Shown here: positions 35,061-44,263 of the stretch, piece by piece | Layout of the letters: every line of letters begins with the position of its first letter | How positions within the stretch are numbered: position 1 is the first letter of the stretch | From: JASGDN01 sp049840815 | GTDB lineage: Bacteria; Chloroflexota; Chloroflexia; Thermomicrobiales; UBA6265 | Direction: 5' to 3' | Assembly (NCBI GenBank): GCA_049840815.1 | Contig: JASGJI010000004.1 | Span: forward strand, 248,001 to 312,000 | Length of the DNA stretch: 64,000 nt | Translations under genes and position numbers: made by a program | Notes under the pieces: model-generated | The model's database searches: none | What the model saw: the letters and a program-made list of their open reading frames with translations, nothing else | What the model was told of the DNA's origin: nothing

Positions 35061-37838
35061 TCAGGCCACGGCGCCATGGTGGGCAATCGCGCAGGGCAAA
35101 CAGACGTAGCGGCGATCGGGTGGCAGTTCGGTGCCGCAGTGCACGCAGCGCTCGGGTTCGGGCGCCCCTCCCCCATGCGATGCCTGACCAACACGACCAA
35201 CCTGACCAGAAGCCTCCTCGTCGAAGGGACGCTGCGTGTACCCCGGCTCTTCCGAAGGTGGGTGTGCTTCATCCTCTCGTTCCGGATCGGGGTCGAGGTC
35301 GGGATCAGGTGGCGCTGCCACCGCTGGAGGGCTGAGCGCGTCCCGCGACAGGTGGAGCACCTGCCGCCGGGCGCCGGCAAGGGTGCGGCGCACCGTGCGC
35401 GTCTTGCGGACCTCCTGCTCGGTCGTGACGAGCAATCCGGCCTCGTCGAGGCGCTTCCAGAGCGTCTGCGCCCCGATGGCGATCGCCGTGCCTGACGCGG
35501 ACCCGAACTGCTGGACGGCGTGCCAGGCGGCGTTGGGTTCGAGGTAGAGGCCGTCGTCGGTCAGCCAGCCGGCGCACCGGCCCTGGGCCTGCCACTCGTG
35601 TCGCTGAAAGCCACCCGCGCCGACCTCCCGAGGCCGCCAGCCCCATGCCTCGGGTCGTTCCGGCGCCTCTCCCGTGGGGCCGGCGATGTGGGCGGCACCG
35701 GAGGCAATGGCGCCGGTGAGGAGGTCGAGGAAGCGCTGGACCGGGTCTTCCTGGTGGAGATGGCCGGACTGCGCGGTGCCGAGATCGACCAGCGTCTGCC
35801 AGACCTCCGTCCACAAGGCACGGCCCGCTTCCTTGGTGAAGGCGCCGGCCTCCACGCCGAACCGGATCCAGAGTTGCCAGCTCGCGCCGAGCTGGGCAAG
35901 GGCGTCCGGAGTCGGGCGTGGAGGCCTCCGGCATGCAATTGCCCGCGCAGGGTGCGTACGGCCGGCCCGAACTCTTCACGCAGCCGCTCGAACCGTCCGG
36001 CCAGCCACGTGACGAAGGCGGTCGTTGCCTGCGCGAGATGTTCGCGTTCCGGGCCGTCCTGGTAGCGTGACAAGACGTCTGCGCGGACGTCACCGGGCCC
36101 CACCTCGAGCACCAGCATGCGGGCGCGGATCGAGTAGCCGTTCGGGATGTCCTCCCCCGTGCCCAGGATCAGCGCGCGCGGCGGGAACGACGGCCGCACC
36201 GATCCGTCGGCCTGCATCCGGCCCCGGCCTGCGGCGTTCCCCGCTCCCCGGATCACGCGATCGGCGGTGGCGTGATAGCGCCGCACGTCGATCGGCGAAC
36301 CGGCCGGAGCGAAGTTCGTCGATCACGAGCAGGCAGTCCTTGAAGTCGAAGCCCGTCCGCTCCAGGAAGTTCGGGGTCGCAGCCCATGAGGCTGGCAGGC
36401 CGGTACGGTCGAAACCGACGCCGAATGCCCGCTGGACCACGGCCGCAAGTTCGGATTTCATGACGCCGGAAGGACCGACGAGGAAGAGCGCGAAGTCGAC
36501 CGGAGCGATCGCAATCAGCAGTGCGCGAACGATTACGCCGACCAGCGGCACCGTGAGGCGACGGGCGCGAGGTCCAGCAACGCCCGTACGAGAGGATTGC
36601 CTCCCTGGTCGCCTCCGCGCCAGATGGTGCTGGGAGGCGAATCACTGACGCCGGGCCGTCCAGGCGGACCACGATTCCGGCAACGACACCGTCCGGACCG
36701 AGTATTGCCTCCTGTGTCAGGAACACCCAGACGCCGTCGATCTTCCGCCACCCCGGGTGCGTGTACTCGCGGCGGCGCACCACCGCGGGCGAAAGCCGCT
36801 GGATCGCCTCCCGCACCCGATCCCGGTGGCCCGAGCCGGCCGCGATGATCGGGGCCGTGCCCCAGGCGGTCGTCACCCACTGCAGAGATTCAAACCGGTT
36901 CGTGGGCACGCGGGCGGGCGGCAGTACCCGCCCGCGCAAGTATCCCAGCAATCAGCAGTTCGCCACGTTCGCTGAGGCCGTCGTCGGCAATGATCTCCTC
37001 CCGGATCTCTGCCGTGAAGTTGGTGAGCGTGACCCAGGTCTCGTTGAGCCCCTCACCCCGTCGCCAGACCATCCCGCCATTGACGATCAGGTACGGGCCG
37101 TCCGGTGTCGTGTCCTCGTCGTCCGGGACCTCCACTCGTTCGACAACGTGGGCCAGCAGGTCGGTCACGGTCTTGCCGCTGGCGAAGAAGTCGTCGAGCC
37201 CGACCTTCGTCCCGCCCGGCCCCGCCGGGAGCTGGACGATCTTCACCGTCGCCCCGCGTGTCCGGAGCATTGCGGCGAGGCGATCCAGCGCTTTCCGCAC
37301 GGTCGGCTTCGTCACGACATCGGAATCGAACACAAGGTAGACATCACGACCGTTGAGGGCCATGACCTCGAAGTCGGGCAGGGCGACCGTGCCACCCTGG
37401 GCGTTGGTGCCCCGCCAGTTCCAGACGCCGAGTACAGCGATGCAGCAGAGGCCCTGCGAGGCCGCTGCATCGGCCTTGCGGGCACCCTCGGTGATGAAAA
37501 GCGGTATCGAAGGATCGCCGAGCCGGTCACGGCATCCCGGTGGCACATCGAGCACCATGTGCGATCCGCGCGGGGTCTCGTACTTGAGCGAGCTTGCCCT
37601 CCCGGATCCGGGGTTCATCCGGTCGTGCCTGGTAGGTGGCGATCTGGCCATGCACGTCATGGACAGGGATGAGCAGGGCCGGCACCCGCGCCTGGGAGGC
37701 GCTGAAGCCGAGCCGCTGCATCTCGGCCTTCGTCGTGACCGAGCGGTAACCGCGGGCGGCCGCAACCTCCGGATCGATGCCCGAGCCGTCGATCAGCGCC
37801 TGGTGCTGGGGAAGGAGCAGGGGTGCGTCGCTCGTCAT
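35061..37838 (-). pseudogene. Primase-helicase (DUF3854/DUF927-like), shattered by about five frameshifts
   Basis: Six consecutive open frames on one strand read as one protein of about 920 residues. They cover 37838-37570 (primase start, LLLPQHQALIDGSGIDPEVA), 37580-36890 (TOPRIM-like: PLFITEGARKADAAA, VYLVFDSDV, KVGLDDFFA), 36951-36540 (WRKIDGVWVFL), 36551-36290 (Walker A-like LVGPSGVMKSELAA, DCLLVIDEL), 36286-35920 (ALILGTGEDIPNGYSIRARML) and 35855-35061 (C-terminal winged-helix-like and CVHCG knuckle). It would replicate the element. The number of breaks suggests real decay or poor sequence. Confidence 0.72.
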
Positions 37839-38062
37839 GCGGCGTCCCCTCCCAGGTCGCGGTGATCGCTCGTGCCGAGCAGCGCCTCCATCGCGCGGCG
37901 GGAGACGACCATGCGCCGTCCCAGCCGGATGACCGGGACCGGCAGGGCGTCGCGCCGCGCGAGCTCATACGCGGTCGACCGATTGATGCCGAGGAGCCGG
38001 GCGACATCCTCGATGTTGAGCGTGAGCCGGTCGAGCCGGCTCGCGGGCGATTCCGTGTCCAT
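37835..38062 (-). CDS. Excisionase/AlpA-like helix-turn-helix protein
   Basis: A 75-residue HTH_17-type protein: TLNIEDVARLLGINRSTAYE, then PVIRLGRRMVVSRRAMEALL. This is the MerR-like winged fold of excisionases and prophage regulators. It overlaps the primase start by 4 bp and would be the first gene of the replication block. It may control excision together with the integrase at 30.7 kb. Confidence 0.82.
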   Translation of the reverse strand: MDTESPASRLDRLTLNIEDVARLLGINRSTAYELARRDALPVPVIRLGRRMVVSRRAMEALLGTSDHRDLGGDAA

Positions 38063-38191
38063 CGGACACCCTCCGTGAGACTGACGATCGCCCTGTGCGA
38101 TCTCGTGTCACCACGGTAGGGAATGGTGGGTTGGCAAGAACGGCAAATCCGGCACGTTCGCAGAAAGCCGGCAATCGGCGCGCCTTCTCGC

Positions 38192-39700
38192 CTACGTTTG
38201 TGCCGTTTCTGCCTCGGGTCTCGGCCCCGGCCAGGTGTGACCGTCCCGGCGCCACTCCCTGATCCGCTGCCGGAGCGTTCTTGCCGCGATATGCACGCCC
38301 ATTTCTGCCAGGCGGTCGCAGAGCTCCTGCTGAGAAGGCTTGCCTGGAGCAAGGTCGTCCGAGAGATCCCACCAGATCTGCACGGCCGTTTCATACTCGA
38401 TGCTGGCTTTCGGTCTACCCGGGGGCGAAGGGTGGCGTGTCTTTGCAGCGGTTGACGGTTCGTCCTGGTCGAACGGATCGGTGTCACCCGGAGTATCGTG
38501 TCCGACTTCTGGTACCTGGGAGGTGCGTATCGAGGAGCTTGTGCCAGTGACGAGCGCGTCATATCGCCGCTGCTCACGCATCGAGTACCAGGTGTCGGGC
38601 GGGAACGATCCCGCCAGGACCTCTTCCCGCTCACCGAGTCGTGCCGCCTCACGGCGTAACTCTTCCATGGCCCGGAGCAGTCCCTCGCGCGCGACCAGCG
38701 GGTACGCGGGCAGGACCAGGGTCGACGTTTCCATGGTCAGCGAGTCTGGCAGCAGCGTGAACACGCGAATGGCCACGTTGTCGTAGTCGCCTCGCGAATA
38801 GAGCGCCCGGCGCAGTGCCCTCCGCTCGATCAGGAACACGGCGCGTTGCTCGGCCGTGGAGCGCATCTCGTCGTCCCGGATCACCTCCGCGAAGATCCGA
38901 TCGATCCGCCGTGCGGCGAGCAACGCGATACTGAGGCCCGTGCCGGGAGGGCGTGCTTCGAGCGCCGGCGGGTCTGGCGACCGGTGTCTGGCGAGGCGGG
39001 CAGTGATACGCTCCTTCCGACCCGGTCTCCTCGCTCCAAATCCATAGTAATTGCCTGTGGCGATACGGCCAGATGTCAGGATGGCGTCGGCGGCATCAAA
39101 ACGATAGGTGTCAAGAGCCTGATCGAAACCATGGAGCAGGACATCCGCGTCCGGTCGGCGAAACGGCCGTGCCGATGATCGGGACGCTTCCAGGACCTTC
39201 GAGGCAAACGCCACGAAGCCGTTGGTGACCTTTATCTGGAACGTGCGATCTCGGATGCCAAGGGTTTGATGGTTAGGGAGTGTGGCCGGAATGGATTCGC
39301 CCGCTGCGGCCGCGACGAACGACGGCACATCGTCTCGTGCCGTCAGGGTCATGAGCGCTTCGTGCAGGCAACGGTAGAGGTCGTCGTCCCCGGCAAGGTG
39401 GATGAGTTCCCCGATCTGGCGACACCGCAGGTCCCAGATCCAGATCATGCGCAGGACAAGGGCGAAGGAGAGCGAGAGGCTGATCGAATCCCAGTCAATG
39501 GCCCTGAGTCCGGTTTCTGCATCCTCGGGGAGCATCCCGCATAACAGGCTCGGAGTTGCGAAGGGCTGCCCTCGCTCGGAGGCACGCTGGAGTTCATGCT
39601 GCAGGAAGTCCAGATGCAGAAGCGGCGCAGCGGCTTGGGGCAGCGGCAACGATATGCTGCTCGGTGTCTGTTCGAAGACTTGAATCGGGTCAATACTCAT
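38192..39700 (-). CDS. Unknown element protein A with C-terminal 'GRP...YExA' domain
   Basis: A 502-residue protein of no recognised family. The first 330 residues are helical and non-membrane (SISLPLPQAAAPLLHLDFLQ, SLSLSFALVLRMIWIWDLR). A Pro/Asp-rich linker (about 395-430) leads to a C-terminal domain of about 70 residues: GRPKASIEYETAVQIWWDL, then KPSQQELCDRLAEMG, then ARTLRQRIREWRRDG. That domain looks like a helix-turn-helix (QQELCDRLAEMG...TLRQRI) and recurs in the gene at 39834. The start is the ATG ending at 39700. Confidence 0.65.
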   Translation of the reverse strand: MSIDPIQVFEQTPSSISLPLPQAAAPLLHLDFLQHELQRASERGQPFATPSLLCGMLPEDAETGLRAIDWDSISLSLSFALVLRMIWIWDLRCRQIGELIHLAGDDDLYRCLHEALMTLTARDDVPSFVAAAAGESIPATLPNHQTLGIRDRTFQIKVTNGFVAFASKVLEASRSSARPFRRPDADVLLHGFDQALDTYRFDAADAILTSGRIATGNYYGFGARRPGRKERITARLARHRSPDPPALEARPPGTGLSIALLAARRIDRIFAEVIRDDEMRSTAEQRAVFLIERRALRRALYSRGDYDNVAIRVFTLLPDSLTMETSTLVLPAYPLVAREGLLRAMEELRREAARLGEREEVLAGSFPPDTWYSMREQRRYDALVTGTSSSIRTSQVPEVGHDTPGDTDPFDQDEPSTAAKTRHPSPPGRPKASIEYETAVQIWWDLSDDLAPGKPSQQELCDRLAEMGVHIAARTLRQRIREWRRDGHTWPGPRPEAETAQT

Positions 39701-39833
39701 ACGTTTCTTCCTGTGATGCCGAATCGGTCGCGGGTGTTGCTCGCCAACAGTTGGGCGAACGAGGCGACCTGCGGCGAGTGCACAATGAATTGCTGGCAGA
39801 GGGAAGATACGGATCCTGCTGCAGGGAGCCTGT

Positions 39834-40157
39834 TCATGCTGCACTCGATTCCGCGGCTTCTGCCGGCGGCGGCCAGTCTTTCCCTTGGGTTCTCCACTGG
39901 GCAATCAAGGTTCGGAAGGTACGCTCTCTCAACGGCTTACCCAGATGTGTGAGTCGTTCAGCAAGCTCCACCTGTGTCGGCCGCTTGTCGCCGAACTCTT
40001 CGTACATCTGCCAGTAGAGCGTCGCCGCCTGCTCGTAGGTCACCTTCACGCGTGGCCGCCCGTTCTGACGGAGGGCAGTTAGTTCAGGAGAACGCAGGAT
40101 TTGATGGTGGTCGTGACTGGCTCGGGGCACTCCTGATTTCAGATCACCCAGACCCAC
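39834..40157 (-). CDS. Small protein (or displaced C-terminus) sharing the domain of protein A
   Basis: A 107-residue open frame whose last 75 residues match the end of protein A: GRPRVKVTYEQAATLYWQM, then RPTQVELAERLTHLG, then RTFRTLIAQWRTQGKDW. It overlaps the 3' end of the gene at 40139-41254 by 19 bp in another frame. Because protein A has the equivalent domain fused, a frameshift near 40140-40160 may have cut one gene in two. Otherwise it is a separate DNA-binding protein. Confidence 0.5.
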   Translation of the reverse strand: MGLGDLKSGVPRASHDHHQILRSPELTALRQNGRPRVKVTYEQAATLYWQMYEEFGDKRPTQVELAERLTHLGKPLRERTFRTLIAQWRTQGKDWPPPAEAAESSAA

Positions 40158-41254
40158 GACTCCCCTTCGAAAACCGCATCGAGGTCACCATGCGTCGAAG
40201 GGTCGATGCTGACCGGATCACCCTGTTCAGTAGCGAGCGAGATCATCTCGCTCCGGAGACGTTCCAGACGGATAGGCATGTCGGTACGGATCACCGCGCC
40301 GGAGTCATCACCTGCCGGGGGCAGGATGTGCGGCAGGAGGTCGAGGGCCAGGGCATGGAGCTTTCCCGACTCCGGCTGGTCGAGTCCGCGCAGCAGGAGA
40401 TGGCGATACGCCTGGTAGGCCTCCTCGTCGTGATCATGGCGACGCCATCCTCCATCCTCTTTGCCGAGCAGGTCCCAGATCTCGCCGATCCGCACGACGA
40501 TCTGCAGGGTATAGGCGAGCCAGTAGTCCTCCTGGCTCGTGATCCGCTGCCAGAGTGCGCGGATCCTGCGCTTGTACGCACGAACCTGTTCGCTCGTCAG
40601 GCCCGAAACCAGCGCCCGGTCGAGCGCGCGTTGGGCGCGAGCGTGTTCGATACGATCAAGAGCATCGTCGAACACCCTTGTCACGCCTTGCACAGTGCGT
40701 GGATCAGAGGTGACGCCGATCGCCACCCCGAGCACGATGAGGTCGCTCTCGACCCGGTCGAAAGCGTCGGTATACCCGGCTCGATCATCGTCCGACAGGT
40801 GGGCGAGCTTGCTGTTCGGCGGGAGTTGCTCGGGAATCTTTTCCAGGGCAACCCGTCGGATCCGCGCACTGCTCTGACGTTGCCGGAGCGCGGCAAGCAG
40901 CGAGGTTCGCAGGACAACGTAGGCACGCACCTCCTGAATCGTGCGATCTACGATCGCCGGACCACACGACACAATGCTCCAGAGCCGGCGGAGGTTGTTG
41001 AGAATCTCAATGGCAAGGGGGAGCCACGCATCGTTCGGGGAGACGTCAATCAGCAACGTCACTTGCTCTGGCCCGAGCGGCAACGCAAGCGGCTCCAGCC
41101 GATCCGCTGCGATGCGCTGGCGGAGCAGATGGCGCTCGATGGGTTGTCCGTGGAACAGGATCGTGGCCAATGGCCGGCTCCCCGAGCACGACGGAAGAGA
41201 ATGCAGACGATCATACCAGAACACATGTTCTTTTCGGAAGTGCCGTGAGGGCAC
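40139..41254 (-). CDS. Unknown element protein B, possible paralogue of protein A
   Basis: A 371-residue helical protein of no known family. The beginning (RLEPLALPLGPEQVTLLIDVSP) resembles the beginning of protein A in pattern, and the shared C-terminal domain lies just downstream in another frame. No ATG occurs in the first 100 residues, so the start is uncertain; the GTG at 41254 is the earliest. No signal peptide or membrane segment. With protein A it is the main unexplained content of the element. Confidence 0.5.
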   Translation of the reverse strand: MPSRHFRKEHVFWYDRLHSLPSCSGSRPLATILFHGQPIERHLLRQRIAADRLEPLALPLGPEQVTLLIDVSPNDAWLPLAIEILNNLRRLWSIVSCGPAIVDRTIQEVRAYVVLRTSLLAALRQRQSSARIRRVALEKIPEQLPPNSKLAHLSDDDRAGYTDAFDRVESDLIVLGVAIGVTSDPRTVQGVTRVFDDALDRIEHARAQRALDRALVSGLTSEQVRAYKRRIRALWQRITSQEDYWLAYTLQIVVRIGEIWDLLGKEDGGWRRHDHDEEAYQAYRHLLLRGLDQPESGKLHALALDLLPHILPPAGDDSGAVIRTDMPIRLERLRSEMISLATEQGDPVSIDPSTHGDLDAVFEGESWVWVI

Positions 41255-41473
41255 GGCTGACGGTCAGCACCGTCGTAATGCGACGCGCCTCTCCGTAGGA
41301 GCCCCCGTTTCGTCCATAACTTAGGCGGGCATTCGCGTTGTGGCCGGCTGCGACCTTGTGTCGGCGGCGCGCGAATGCTTCATCAAGTGCTGGGATACGA
41401 TGTGACCAGGGTTTGTCATATCCGAAGGCTAAGAGGTGATTCTCCGGAAGGAACGTCCGGATATCATCTGCAT
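41255..41473. other. Intergenic region, nothing recognised
   Basis: About 220 bp between protein B and the oxidoreductase remnant. Only a small hairpin (GACGGT/ACCGTC, 41259-41274) is visible. Confidence 0.4.
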
Positions 41474-42242
41474 GGTGACCCTAGATCATCTTCATGGTGG
41501 CGGGGTCGGAGCCGCCGTCGCTGCTGGAGTGTGAGGGATCTTCTGCGAGAAGCTGATCGCGACGGACCCTCCCACAGCGGATGCCATGATCGCGTCCGTC
41601 GAGGCGGCCGGTATCGTCACGAATGTGAACAGTACCCGGCGTTCACGCCGCCTTACGTCGTGGAGCGGGAGACCGTCCGTGCCGGGGCGATCGGTGAGCT
41701 CGCTACATTTCCATCGCCTATCGAGGCGAACGGGTGATGCTTTGGCGCAATCACGCCCATTTTTGGAGCTGTTCTCCTGCTTCGCCGAAACCGATCCGCT
41801 CTGGGTCGTCGCGGAGCTCGAGCCTGGCATGGAGAATTACGGGACGATCTACAAGGAAGACGGCGAGCGAAGTCCCGAACGAGAACCGGGCGTTAATGCG
41901 TATCTCGCGTATGCTAATGGCGTTCGAGGCTTCCTCTCCGGATGGAAGAGTGCCGCCCCCGCCGTGCGCGTCGTCGTCCAGGGACCGGTCGGCCAGATCG
42001 AAATCGATGGTCGGTTGGCAGTTCTTCGGTGGCTGGATGGTGGCACTAGACCATTGCTCGCCACTGGCAGGGTTTCCGGATTTCAGGCGGCGCTGCTGGA
42101 CCTGATTGCAGGTGTTGAGACAGACCGGCCCGTGCAATCGCCGCCGCGAGAGGCGCGCAAAACGGTTGCGCTGATCGAAGCGATCCTGGCTTCGCAACGG
42201 CAAGGTAATGTGAAGGCGGACATCGGTCCGTCGCCCTTCTGA
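41474..42242 (+). pseudogene. Gfo/Idh/MocA oxidoreductase remnant
   Basis: Pieces of one oxidoreductase are spread over several frames. The first is GIFCEKLIATDPPTADAMIASVEAAGIVTNVN (41535 onward, after an in-frame stop). Then come PPYVVERETVRAGAIGEL in a second frame, MLWRNHAHF in a third, and FAETDPLWVVAELEPG to the C-terminus (SPPREARKTVALIEAIL) in the last. At least three indels and one stop are needed, and the nucleotide-binding start is missing. It lies between the mobile block and the sugar operon. It is not a copy of the oxidoreductase at 1-972. Confidence 0.7.
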
Positions 42243-42244
42243 AC

Positions 42245-42291
42245 GGAAATGCTTTCGGGAGGGTCACTGCGTGACCAGGGCAAGCATTTCC
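42245..42291. terminator. Nested hairpin between convergent genes
   Basis: GGAAATGCTT (42245-42254) pairs with AAGCATTTCC (42282-42291), and an inner GGTCAC/GTGACC hairpin lies at 42262-42276. It is placed just past the leftward permease gene and the rightward pseudogene, as a bidirectional stop would be. No long T-tract. Confidence 0.55.
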
Positions 42292-42336
42292 AGCAACCTG
42301 GCCACGACTCGAACCCGCAATCCGTGATGAGAGTTG

Positions 42337-43254
42337 CTATCCCTTGATACCCGTCAGCGTGATCCCCTCGATGAAGTACCGCTGCGCCAGGAAGAACAGC
42401 ACCACGACTGGCGCGATCACGGCAGTTGACGCCGCCATCAGATAGCCCCACTGGGCGTTGTAGAGCCCCTTGAACGAGGCCAGACCGAGCGCCAGCGTGA
42501 ACTTGTCGTCGTCATTCAGGTAGATCAGCGGGCCAAGGAAATCGTTCCACACCCCGATGAACGTGAAGATCGCTACGACGATCAGGGCCGGTCGGGACAG
42601 CGGCAGCAGGATCTCCCACAGCACCCGGATCGGCGACGCACCGTCGAGATAGGCCGCTTCATCGAGGTCGCGTGGAATCCCCCGGAAGAACTGGCGGAGC
42701 AGGAAGATGTTGAAGGCTCCTCCTCCGAACCACGCTGGAATCGTCAGCGGGTAGTATGTGTTGATCGCTCCCAGCTTCTGCCACAAGATAAAGGTCGGGA
42801 TCAGGGTGACTGCATAGGGCAGCATCATCGTCGCCAGCAAGATTCCGAAGACGATATCCCGTCCCGGCCACCGCAGCCGTGCGAAGCTGTACCCTGCCAG
42901 CGTGCTCGTGATCACGGTGCCCGTCACCACGAAGAGTTCGATCGTCAACGTGTTGATCAGGTACTGGCGGAAGGGGATCACCGTCAGCGATTCGGTGTAG
43001 TTGCTCCACGTCCAGGGCCGCGGTATCCACTCGGGCGGCGAAATGAAGATCTGGTGCGGTCCCATCACCGAACTGCGCAGGAGCCACAGGAAGGGCAGCA
43101 ACGCCACGAGCCCTCCGAGCAGGAGGATGACGTAGACGGCGATCCGCGCCAGGACGCGCCCGATGGTGCGCGGTCGCACGGCCTCGTGCCCGGAGTAGGA
43201 CCCGCTGCGGGAAACCGACGACGTGCTCGTGGTTGCGGTTGTCGTCTCGATCAT
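42337..43254 (-). CDS. CUT1 sugar ABC transporter permease (MalG type)
   Basis: A 305-residue membrane protein with six hydrophobic segments. The EAA loop that contacts the ATPase reads DEAAYLDGASPIRVLWEILLPL, followed by WNDFLGPLIYL, which is typical of MalG-type permeases. It is translationally coupled (4-bp overlap) to the MalF-type gene. Together with the binding protein at 44264 it imports an oligosaccharide. The ATPase gene is not in the cluster, as in many CUT1 systems that share one MsmK-like ATPase. Confidence 0.92.
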   Translation of the reverse strand: MIETTTATTSTSSVSRSGSYSGHEAVRPRTIGRVLARIAVYVILLLGGLVALLPFLWLLRSSVMGPHQIFISPPEWIPRPWTWSNYTESLTVIPFRQYLINTLTIELFVVTGTVITSTLAGYSFARLRWPGRDIVFGILLATMMLPYAVTLIPTFILWQKLGAINTYYPLTIPAWFGGGAFNIFLLRQFFRGIPRDLDEAAYLDGASPIRVLWEILLPLSRPALIVVAIFTFIGVWNDFLGPLIYLNDDDKFTLALGLASFKGLYNAQWGYLMAASTAVIAPVVVLFFLAQRYFIEGITLTGIKG

Positions 43255-44165
43255 GCCTGCCCCTCACTCTCGTAGTACACCCAGAGCCTCGAGGACCGGA
43301 AGACGATCAGGGCGACGATCATGATGACCACGAAGAGGAACCAGGCGAGTGCGCTTGCATATCCCATCCGACTGTCCGAAAACGCGGTGCGGTAGAGATA
43401 ATAGACATAGAGGAGGGTCGAGTTGCTCGGACCGCCATTGGTCATCACATAGGCTTCGGAGAAGGCCTGAAACGCGCCGATCAGCCCCATGACCAGGTTG
43501 AACAGGATGGTCGGGGTCATCATCGGGATCGTGACGTCGAAGAGCTTGCGGAATGGGCCGCCGCCATCCACCGCTACCGCCTCATAGAGATGGCCAGGCA
43601 CTCCCTGCAGGCCGGCCAGGAAGATGACGGCAGCATTCCCGAATCCCCACGCACCCATCAGCGCGAGCGAAAGGACCGCCGTATTGGGATCGTAGATCCA
43701 CTGGGAGGTGGGCAGGCCGATCCGCTCGAGGATCTGGTTCAGCAGGCCGAACTCCGGGTTGAACAGCCACAGCCACAGGATGGTGTTTGCGATCACCGGC
43801 ACCAGTACCGGCAGGTAGTAGATCGTGCGGAAGAACGACCGGCCCTTCACGTCCTGGTTGAGCAGGAGCGCAACCAGGAAGGCGACGATCATGGTCAGGG
43901 GCACGCTGATGCTGGCGTAGGTCAGTGTCACCCCGAGAGATTTTCGGAAGAGGGCATCCTCCGTCAGCATCTCACGGTAGTTCGCGAAGCCGATGAACGA
44001 GGCATCCCCGTAAATGTTCCAGTCGGTCAGGCTGATGCCGAAGGATGCGATCACCGGACCGAGGGTGAAGATCAGGAATCCCAGGATCGCCGGCAATGCC
44101 AACGCCACCCCCCAGAACCGTTCCATCCGCTGCAAGCCGGACGCTCGCCGATACGCCGTTGTCAT
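43251..44165 (-). CDS. CUT1 sugar ABC transporter permease (MalF type)
   Basis: A 304-residue permease with six membrane segments starting FWGVALALPAILGFLIF. The EAA loop reads YEAVAVDGGGPFRKLFDVTIPMM. MalF-type and MalG-type partners form the transmembrane channel. It follows the binding-protein gene by about 100 bp and overlaps its partner by 4 bp. Transcription would come from the regulated promoter at 47459-47487. Confidence 0.92.
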   Translation of the reverse strand: MTTAYRRASGLQRMERFWGVALALPAILGFLIFTLGPVIASFGISLTDWNIYGDASFIGFANYREMLTEDALFRKSLGVTLTYASISVPLTMIVAFLVALLLNQDVKGRSFFRTIYYLPVLVPVIANTILWLWLFNPEFGLLNQILERIGLPTSQWIYDPNTAVLSLALMGAWGFGNAAVIFLAGLQGVPGHLYEAVAVDGGGPFRKLFDVTIPMMTPTILFNLVMGLIGAFQAFSEAYVMTNGGPSNSTLLYVYYLYRTAFSDSRMGYASALAWFLFVVIMIVALIVFRSSRLWVYYESEGQA

Positions 44166-44263
44166 GTCATCCCCTGCCGCCGCCAGCCCTGGCCGTCGCT
44201 ACCAGCTCACCTGCCTGCGAAGGCCGGGGCATTGCAACGCCCCGGCCTTCGCAGGCCAATCCG

